Source: Cyanobium sp. NAT70 (lineage in GTDB: Bacteria; Cyanobacteriota; Cyanobacteriia; PCC-6307; Cyanobiaceae). From it: a DNA stretch of 64,000 nucleotides. The position numbers and the translations under genes were made by a program. A model generated the notes under the pieces. That model searched no databases, was not told the origin of the DNA, and worked only from the letters and a program-made list of their open reading frames with translations. The stretch lies in assembly GCA_002701375.1 (NCBI GenBank), contig NZVB01000064.1, forward strand, positions 30,781 through 94,780, written 5' to 3'. Of this stretch, positions 28,232 to 35,208 are shown piece after piece. How positions within the stretch are numbered: the first letter of the stretch is position 1; the number at the start of each line of letters is the position of its first letter.

Positions 28232-28428
28232 GGTCGAAATGAGAACAACGAACCAGATTAGGCATCGAAACCAAGTATTGCTTGGCGTTGTGACATTTGA
28301 GTTGAATCATTTTTGACTTTCACTTCATCTGTGCGGAATGATCGTCAATTCATTCTTCTGTGCTTGATATGCCATGCGCAGTGAAGGCAGCAACGACGTC
28401 TCTTCCCGTAGCTAAGCAGCAGTAAGAA

Positions 28429-28530
28429 TTAAGTCTGTGATGGTTCGCTGACGATCAGTTTGTACAGCCACAGGGCACTGCAAGCCAGACTGAAGGATAG
28501 TAAAACGGTCAAGAGGTCAAGGGTCGTCAT
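28429..28530 (-). CDS. Putative small membrane protein, 33 aa
   Basis: Not in ORF track; ATG ORF MTTLDLLTVLLSFSLACSALWLYKLIVSEPSQT* with one TM helix in an otherwise empty spacer. Confidence 0.4.
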   Translation of the reverse strand: MTTLDLLTVLLSFSLACSALWLYKLIVSEPSQT

Positions 28531-28620
28531 GATTTGTTACATGCTTGTACCTTTATAGCGGCTAGGGCGCTTCTGCGTGTTTCAGCCTTGATTCCGAGAC
28601 GGCTTCTTTAGGATTAACCC

Positions 28621-31398
28621 ATGAGTTCAATGGCGCCGGTCACGACACTCCCCGACGCCAAGTTGCCTTCTCCGACCTCTGGCATCGATCCGAGCAGTAT
28701 CTATCCATTTCAATTGGATGGTTTTCAGCTTGAAGCCATTGATGCCCTGAATCAAGGCCAATCTCTGGTGGTCAGCGCTCCGACCGGCTCAGGCAAGACC
28801 TTGATTGGTGAGTACGCCATCCATCGGGCACTCGCGCATGGGCAGAAAGTGTTTTATACGACTCCTTTAAAGGCTCTCTCCAATCAGAAATTGCGTGATT
28901 TCCGTGATCAGTTTGGTGAGCATAACGTTGGTTTGATGACCGGAGATCTGAGTGTTAATCGGGAGGCCTCGATTGTGGTGATGACCACGGAGATCTTTAG
29001 AAACATGCTCTACGCAGAAGCTGATGAGCAGGATGACCCCTTAGCCGATGTCGAAGCGGTTGTTCTGGATGAGTGTCATTACATGAACGACTCTCAGCGG
29101 GGAACAGTTTGGGAGGAATCGATCATTCATTGTCCGCCTGTCGTGCAACTGGTGGCTCTATCTGCCACGGTCGCCAATGCCGGTCAGCTCACTGACTGGA
29201 TTGAGAAAGTTCATGGCCCAACACAGCTCATCTTGAGCGATCACAGGCCTGTCCCATTGCGGTTCAGTTTTTGCAGTGCTAAGGGCCTTCATCCCCTCCT
29301 GAATGACCAAGGCACGGGTCTTCATCCGAACTGCAAGGTCTGGCGAGCGCCCAAGGGCCATCAGCGCAAGGGTCGCTCGGCAAGACCGCCGCAGCCTGAG
29401 CCTCCTCCGATTGCATTTGTGGTCTCTCAAATGGCTGAGCGGGAGATGTTGCCCGCCATTTATTTCATTTTTAGTCGCCGCGGTTGTGACAAAGCAGTCC
29501 GTGATCTCGGCAAGCAATGTCTGGTCACCAGAGAGGAACAGGCTCGCATTCACGCTCGTTTGATGGCTTACAGCGAGGCCAATGTCGAAGCGGTTCGAGA
29601 CGGCATTCATGTCGATGCTCTCTTGCGTGGGATTGCTGCTCATCACGCCGGAGTTTTACCGGCCTGGAAGGAATTAATCGAGGAGTTGTTCCAACAGGGA
29701 CTTGTCAAAGTGGTGTTTGCCACGGAAACCCTGGCGGCTGGGATCAACATGCCAGCCCGCAGCACAGTGATCGCATCACTTTCCAAACGCACTGAGCGCG
29801 GTCATCGACCTCTGATGGGAAGTGAGTTTCTGCAAATGGCTGGTCGGGCCGGACGCCGTGGTCTGGATTCGAGAGGGTATGTAGTCACTGTCCAGAATCG
29901 TTTCGAGGGGGTTCGCGAGGCAGGACAACTCGCCACAAGTCCGGCAGATCCTCTGGTGAGTCAGTTCACGCCGAGCTACGGCATGGTGCTTAATCTTTTG
30001 CAGCGCCACGATCTTGAGAAGGCCAAAGAATTGGTGGAGCGCAGTTTTGGTCGCTATTTGGCCAGTCTTGATTTAGTGGATGAAGAGGAGACGCTTGCTC
30101 AATTGCGATTGCAGTTGGCCCAGTTGGAGGGTGTGGCTGGAGATGTCCCCTGGGAGGATTTTGAGAACTATGAAAAGGTTCGCGGCCGTTTGCGAGAGGA
30201 GAGGCGCTTACTGCGGATCTTGCAACAGCAGGCGGAAGAAACCTTGGCCAATGAACTCACACTCGCACTCCAATTCGCGAGTAATGGAACGTTGGTGAGT
30301 TTGAAGGCACCGCAGCTGCGCGGACGGGTCACTCCAGCTGTCATTGTCGACAAGGTGGATGGCCCTGGGCAGTTCCCACTGTTGCTTTGCCTCACCGATG
30401 AAAATCTCTGGATTTTGCTTCCCTGTCAGGCGGTCGTCAGCTTGCATGCTGAATTGAGTTGCCTGCAAGTGGATGGTGTCAGCTCCCCTGATTTACAGCG
30501 CTCAGGAGAACTGCGCCATGGCGATCAGCACAGTGGTGGACTGTCGCTTGCCGTTGCCCATATGGCTCGTCGACATGACATGACGACACCTCAATACGAT
30601 TTGGCTGGAGAAGTGCTCACTCAGGCTCGTTTGGTTCAGCAACTTGAGCAGGACCAGGAGCAACATCCTGCCCATCGCTGGGGTGACCGCAAACAGCTCA
30701 AGAAGCATCGCCGTCGGATGGAGGAGCTGGAGGGGGAAATCGAGGAGCGACAACGTGTGCTCCACCATCGGGCCAACCGCCACTGGGAGACGTTTTTGGC
30801 TCTCATTGAGATTTTGCGACAGTTTGGCTGTTTGGACGACTTAGTGCCAACAGAGATTGGGCGCACCGTTGCTGCGCTGCGGGGGGATAACGAGCTCTGG
30901 CTTGGTTTGGCATTAATGAGCGGTCATCTCGATGAATTGCAACCGTCTGAATTGGCGGCTGTGTTTGAGGCCATCAGCACCGAAGTCAATCGTCCGGACC
31001 TCTGGAGTGGCTTTCCGCCGCCCCCAGCGGCAGAGGAAGTGATGCACGATTTGGCTGGTCTTCGTCGGGAACTGTTGCGGGCGCAGGAACGGCGCGATGT
31101 TGTGGTGCCGGCCTGGTGGGAGCCTGAGTTGATGGGGCTTGTGGAGGCGTGGGCCAATGGTTGTGGTTGGGCAGATCTGATTGCAAATACCTCGCTTGAT
31201 GAAGGGGATGTGGTGAGAATCATGCGGCGCACCGTTGATCTGCTGGCTCAGGTTCCCTATTGCGAAGCAATCAGTGAACAGTTGCGGAGCCATGCTCGCG
31301 AGGCACTCAACGCGATTAATCGTTTTCCGGTTGCTGAGGCTGAGGATCTGCGCTCACAGTCCGGTGGCCTTAATCCAGCCACCGAGCGTCTGGTTTGA
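28621..31398 (+). CDS. Ski2/Mtr4-like DExH-box helicase
   Basis: SAPTGSGKTLIGEYAIHRAL, VVLDECHYMND, LSATVANAGQLTDWI, QMAGRAGRRGLD. Confidence 0.93.
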   Translation: MSSMAPVTTLPDAKLPSPTSGIDPSSIYPFQLDGFQLEAIDALNQGQSLVVSAPTGSGKTLIGEYAIHRALAHGQKVFYTTPLKALSNQKLRDFRDQFGEHNVGLMTGDLSVNREASIVVMTTEIFRNMLYAEADEQDDPLADVEAVVLDECHYMNDSQRGTVWEESIIHCPPVVQLVALSATVANAGQLTDWIEKVHGPTQLILSDHRPVPLRFSFCSAKGLHPLLNDQGTGLHPNCKVWRAPKGHQRKGRSARPPQPEPPPIAFVVSQMAEREMLPAIYFIFSRRGCDKAVRDLGKQCLVTREEQARIHARLMAYSEANVEAVRDGIHVDALLRGIAAHHAGVLPAWKELIEELFQQGLVKVVFATETLAAGINMPARSTVIASLSKRTERGHRPLMGSEFLQMAGRAGRRGLDSRGYVVTVQNRFEGVREAGQLATSPADPLVSQFTPSYGMVLNLLQRHDLEKAKELVERSFGRYLASLDLVDEEETLAQLRLQLAQLEGVAGDVPWEDFENYEKVRGRLREERRLLRILQQQAEETLANELTLALQFASNGTLVSLKAPQLRGRVTPAVIVDKVDGPGQFPLLLCLTDENLWILLPCQAVVSLHAELSCLQVDGVSSPDLQRSGELRHGDQHSGGLSLAVAHMARRHDMTTPQYDLAGEVLTQARLVQQLEQDQEQHPAHRWGDRKQLKKHRRRMEELEGEIEERQRVLHHRANRHWETFLALIEILRQFGCLDDLVPTEIGRTVAALRGDNELWLGLALMSGHLDELQPSELAAVFEAISTEVNRPDLWSGFPPPPAAEEVMHDLAGLRRELLRAQERRDVVVPAWWEPELMGLVEAWANGCGWADLIANTSLDEGDVVRIMRRTVDLLAQVPYCEAISEQLRSHAREALNAINRFPVAEAEDLRSQSGGLNPATERLV

Positions 31399-31598
31399 AG
31401 CATTTTGGGGCTGGACGCATCTTGCCAAGCAGCCAAGATTTGACCCAGCACGGTGAGTCTTTTGAGGCAATTGCGTTTGGCTGCGGATGACACAGCCAGC
31501 GGGGCGGCTGTCATGTCTATTCGGACTGTATTTGTCCAGGGTTCTTGAATTGACAAAGGCCCTGTAGCCGTTCGTCTTGTCATCGCCTGATTCGATCC

Positions 31599-32159
31599 AT
31601 GGCAGCATCAGTGCTTCAGTGCTCAGATCAACACCGTTGTGAGGTTCCACTCAAGGAGATCTCTCTGGATCAATTGCGATGTTTCTTCGCGGAACCATAT
31701 CGACCAATGGCTGCTTTGCTACATCGAAAAAAGCTTAAACATCTAGCTAATCATCGCTTTTTGTATTCATCTAGGCCGTATAAAATATTGCGATATGAGA
31801 TTCAGCCTCAAGTTGTTTTAGTGGTCAAATCCAATACAGATCGTATGGAGATCGAATTTGAAAGTTGCGAAATTTCTGGTCTAGGTGGGTTTGAAAAAAC
31901 TGTTCAATTCCGTTGTCATGCCACGTTGACTCTTGCTCCATTATTGGTGTCTGCTGATGCCGTGGCCAGTCTTCGCTTACAAAAGATTGGAGTCGCATCG
32001 GTCATTCCAGATGCGATGCTTTTAAAGATTGGTCGCAAAGCGTTGAGGCTGGTTTTTGCTCGTTTGCAAGATCGTTGTCAGCGTCGTCTCCCTAGAGCTC
32101 TCCATCAATGGGCTCAACAAGATGGCAAGACAAACGAATCAAGTCAGATTGATGTGTGA
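31599..32159 (+). CDS. DUF1997-like protein
   Basis: Single ORF of about 186 aa resembling DUF1997 (cyanobacterial); assignment by recall. Confidence 0.6.
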   Translation: MAASVLQCSDQHRCEVPLKEISLDQLRCFFAEPYRPMAALLHRKKLKHLANHRFLYSSRPYKILRYEIQPQVVLVVKSNTDRMEIEFESCEISGLGGFEKTVQFRCHATLTLAPLLVSADAVASLRLQKIGVASVIPDAMLLKIGRKALRLVFARLQDRCQRRLPRALHQWAQQDGKTNESSQIDV

Positions 32160-32250
32160 CTCGGTTGAATGTCTTCAATCTAGATTTGAAGCAATCTTCT
32201 TTTTGTTGAGAAGACTTTGTTTTTAATGGTATGATTCAGCCGTTCATAGC

Positions 32251-33057
32251 ATGAGTACCCGATTGAATGCCATCACTGGCGCCAACGTGTCTCTTGACGT
32301 TGAGAATGTTGTATTGCGTTGTAAGCGCAGGGAGACGGTGTTTTTGACACCACCTTGGACGATGTCATTTCGTCGGGGAGATCATGTTGCCATTCTCTCT
32401 AGCAGTCGCAGAATGAGAGATGTTTTTATCGGTTCTTTGTACGGTTTGGTTGCTCCAGTCTCAGGCTCGATTGTTAGTCATGGGACGGTTAGCTGGCCAG
32501 TTGGTTTGAAGGGCGGTTTGGATGGAAAGTTGACCTTAATTCAGAATTTGCGATTTTTAGCGGGTGTTTATGAGGAATTGTTGGCTCCATTGAATGTTGA
32601 AAGGTTTTTGCAAACATTTCTTGATCTTGCTGGCCTTTCTTCTGGTCAAATGTTGAAAGATTTGAAATCAAAAGATCAAAAGATGTTTTTCGCAATTGCC
32701 TCTCTTGCTTTCTCTTTCGATACGTTCTTAGTTCCTACGGCACAGTTTCTTCAAGGGGGAGTAAAGGATAAATTGGTTCAATGTATCAAGGCTGTGTTTG
32801 AGGATAGAATTGAAAATCGTTGTATGATTACATCGACAACCAATAAGGATTTTCAAAAACAGTATTGCAATAAAGGCATTGTTATTGATGAGGCAGGAGC
32901 GATGGCATTCCAGGGTGATTTGAATGAGTGTTATGGTTGGCTTGAAGCGGCCAGTGATTCTGTATCGAAAGAGGAGGATGATAGTGTCGATGAAAGTGTT
33001 TTCCTGGAAGAGCTTTCGAATGAAGACAGAGATCCTGAGCTCCTTGATATCATTTGA
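32251..33057 (+). CDS. KpsT-like ABC transporter nucleotide-binding-domain protein with degenerate catalytic motifs
   Basis: SGSIVSHGTVSWPVGLKGGLDGKLTLIQNLRFLAGVY matches the KpsT-family post-Walker-A region, but Walker A is SSSRRMRDV, Walker B FDTFLVPT, H-loop ST. Confidence 0.8.
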   Translation: MSTRLNAITGANVSLDVENVVLRCKRRETVFLTPPWTMSFRRGDHVAILSSSRRMRDVFIGSLYGLVAPVSGSIVSHGTVSWPVGLKGGLDGKLTLIQNLRFLAGVYEELLAPLNVERFLQTFLDLAGLSSGQMLKDLKSKDQKMFFAIASLAFSFDTFLVPTAQFLQGGVKDKLVQCIKAVFEDRIENRCMITSTTNKDFQKQYCNKGIVIDEAGAMAFQGDLNECYGWLEAASDSVSKEEDDSVDESVFLEELSNEDRDPELLDII

Positions 33058-33063
33058 TTCATC

Positions 33064-33912
33064 ATGTTTAACTTCTTGCGATTAGCTCTTACCAAGCTCC
33101 AAACCCAAATTTCTATTATTCTTGCGGTATCTGTTTATGCGCGAAATAGACGAGCTTCAGATAGTGCGTTTGGTTCTTGGGAGCCGGTTATTCAACCACT
33201 GCAATTATTGTTCTTTTTAATTGTATTGAGGGTTGGCTTGAAGCTTGTGTTCAAAGGAGGAGGCTTGATGACTCCTCAGGTTGGTGTGATTACATCTGAT
33301 TTGTTTTTCAATCCGATTCTCTTCCTTGGGACGGGCATATCCATAGTTTTTCTTTTCCGCATGATTGCTCTAAAAGCAATCAATGGGTTGAAGTTAAAAG
33401 CACCTCTTTTTTATGCGAGAATCAGTCCATTGGATATTGTTTTGGCTGAAGCGTTGAATGATGTTAGGGCATTGGCATCGATGGCTCTGATTATTTTATC
33501 TTTAACATGGTTTTTTACATGGAGCTTTCGATTTGATAGGCCTGGTCTGGCAATTAGCGCTTATCTTTTGACGGTAATCATGGCCGTTGGTTTCGGCATT
33601 TGTGTGTTGTTTGTTGGCCAATACTTGCCTGCGTTGAAAAGAATTGTCAAGCGTATTCTTCAACGCATCATTTTGTGGACCTCTGGTGTCTTCTTTGCAA
33701 CGTTTGAAGTGCCGGCTCAGCTTCGGCAATTCGTTACATGGAATCCAATTCTTCACGGTGTTGAGTTGTTTCGTTATTCCATTAATGATTCCTATCCAAT
33801 TCCTGGGATTTCCTTCACCTATTTGCTGACTTGTTCGCTTTTGTGTGCTAGCTTTGCTCTACTTTTATACCGTGTAAACGAATCCATGCTGCTCACAAGT
33901 AGCGATGATTAA
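33064..33912 (+). CDS. ABC-2 type polysaccharide export permease, KpsM-like
   Basis: Multi-TM ORF with WNPILHGVELFRYSI...YPIPGISF typical of capsule export permeases; 6 nt after the KpsT-like gene. Confidence 0.82.
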   Translation: MFNFLRLALTKLQTQISIILAVSVYARNRRASDSAFGSWEPVIQPLQLLFFLIVLRVGLKLVFKGGGLMTPQVGVITSDLFFNPILFLGTGISIVFLFRMIALKAINGLKLKAPLFYARISPLDIVLAEALNDVRALASMALIILSLTWFFTWSFRFDRPGLAISAYLLTVIMAVGFGICVLFVGQYLPALKRIVKRILQRIILWTSGVFFATFEVPAQLRQFVTWNPILHGVELFRYSINDSYPIPGISFTYLLTCSLLCASFALLLYRVNESMLLTSSDD

Positions 33913-35161
33913 AGCTCCGATACCGAAAGGTGAAAGTCCTAACGCCTGGGATTCCAACGATTCAGGCAAGGACCCTCAACCTTCAACACTACATTTTCCA
34001 CGTCATCTTGCTGGAGATTTGAGATCGCGTCTGCAAATCGGCTCTCCTGATTGGCTCAGAGTCGGTCGTTTTTTGAAGGGCTTGCTTTCAGCACGAACTT
34101 TTGTCCTGGTTTTTATCGGTCTGTCTGGTATTTATGCGTTCAGTATTGGTCGTAGTCGTTATACCACAACGTCTGAATTCTTTATTCAGCAACCAACGCC
34201 TCTGAATTCAACAGCGTCTTCCATCTTTGGAACGGGTGTTGCTGTGCCTCAGGTGATTAATTCTTTGGTTGATGGTCAATATCTTAGTGTTTACTTGACG
34301 TCACCAAGCATCAAGACAAGGCTTTATCCAAAATCTGATCAACTTGAGAAGCTCTATGCACCTGAAAGGCCAGATATTTTTGCTGGTTTACCTGCTAATA
34401 GTACCTCAGACCAACAACTAGCTTTCTTTAAAAAACAGATTAGTATTCAGCCTCAGCCAATCTCTGGTTCCCTGATCATCAGAACAACTGGTTATCAGCC
34501 TGAGCAGGCATTAAAGTTGAATCAATCATTGTTGACACAGTCTCAACGATTTGTTAATGAGGTTAATCAATCCATTAGTGCAGACCAGAAGCAGTTTGCT
34601 GAAAATGAATTGAAGATCGCAGAGAAAAATTTGTCTGAGGCGACTCAAAGTTTGCAGGATTTTCAAGATCGTTATGGTCAGCTAAGCCCCGAGGTTGAAC
34701 AGCAGACAACATCTACATTTATTGCTCAATTAGAATCCAATCTAGTTGATTTGAAGGTTGAGTTGGCAACACTCAAGCGTCGTTATATTGATCCAGATTC
34801 TCCTGAAGTGGCTTATCTCGCTGATCAAGTTCAAGAGCTAGAACGGCAAATACGTGAAGAGCGTCAGAAAGCTGTTGGGGCTAAAGGGAGAGATCTGAAT
34901 AAATTAACAGCACAATCAGAAGCTTTAAAAAGTGATGTTGAATTTGCGTCTAAATCCTATGAAGCTGCTCGTATTGCGGTGGACAATAGTCGGCGTGAAA
35001 GTCAGCGACAATTAAAATTTATTGTGATGCTTAGTAAGCCTCAGCTTCCATCTGGACAGGATATGAATTGGCGATGGCAATTCTTCCTTGCATCCATTGG
35101 TATTGTGATTGTTGGATGGGCTGTTGGAGGTTTCGTTGTGGCCGCAATTCGTAAGGAGTAG
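33905..35161 (+). CDS. KpsE-like capsule polysaccharide export inner-membrane protein (polysaccharide co-polymerase type)
   Basis: Two terminal TM segments flanking a periplasmic coiled-coil; TTTSEFFIQ, VDGQYLSVYLTSPSI, C-terminal LSKPQLP...; overlaps the permease. Confidence 0.82.
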   Translation: MIKAPIPKGESPNAWDSNDSGKDPQPSTLHFPRHLAGDLRSRLQIGSPDWLRVGRFLKGLLSARTFVLVFIGLSGIYAFSIGRSRYTTTSEFFIQQPTPLNSTASSIFGTGVAVPQVINSLVDGQYLSVYLTSPSIKTRLYPKSDQLEKLYAPERPDIFAGLPANSTSDQQLAFFKKQISIQPQPISGSLIIRTTGYQPEQALKLNQSLLTQSQRFVNEVNQSISADQKQFAENELKIAEKNLSEATQSLQDFQDRYGQLSPEVEQQTTSTFIAQLESNLVDLKVELATLKRRYIDPDSPEVAYLADQVQELERQIREERQKAVGAKGRDLNKLTAQSEALKSDVEFASKSYEAARIAVDNSRRESQRQLKFIVMLSKPQLPSGQDMNWRWQFFLASIGIVIVGWAVGGFVVAAIRKE

Positions 35162-35208
35162 TCAAGTCAGTGATGCAAATTAGGTCTGCATCTCAAGTTG
35201 ATCTAATC

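Noticed and set aside
31399-31598. Possible terminator hairpin ACAGCC/GGCTGT (31492-31511) and ORF 31257-31583
   Set aside because: Hairpin is short, without a U-tract; the ORF is antisense to the helicase end and not protein-like.
35172-35192. GATGCA/TGCATC hairpin between the convergent KpsE-like and GT genes
   Set aside because: Six-bp stem with 9-nt loop and no T-run; could be chance, insufficient to call a terminator.
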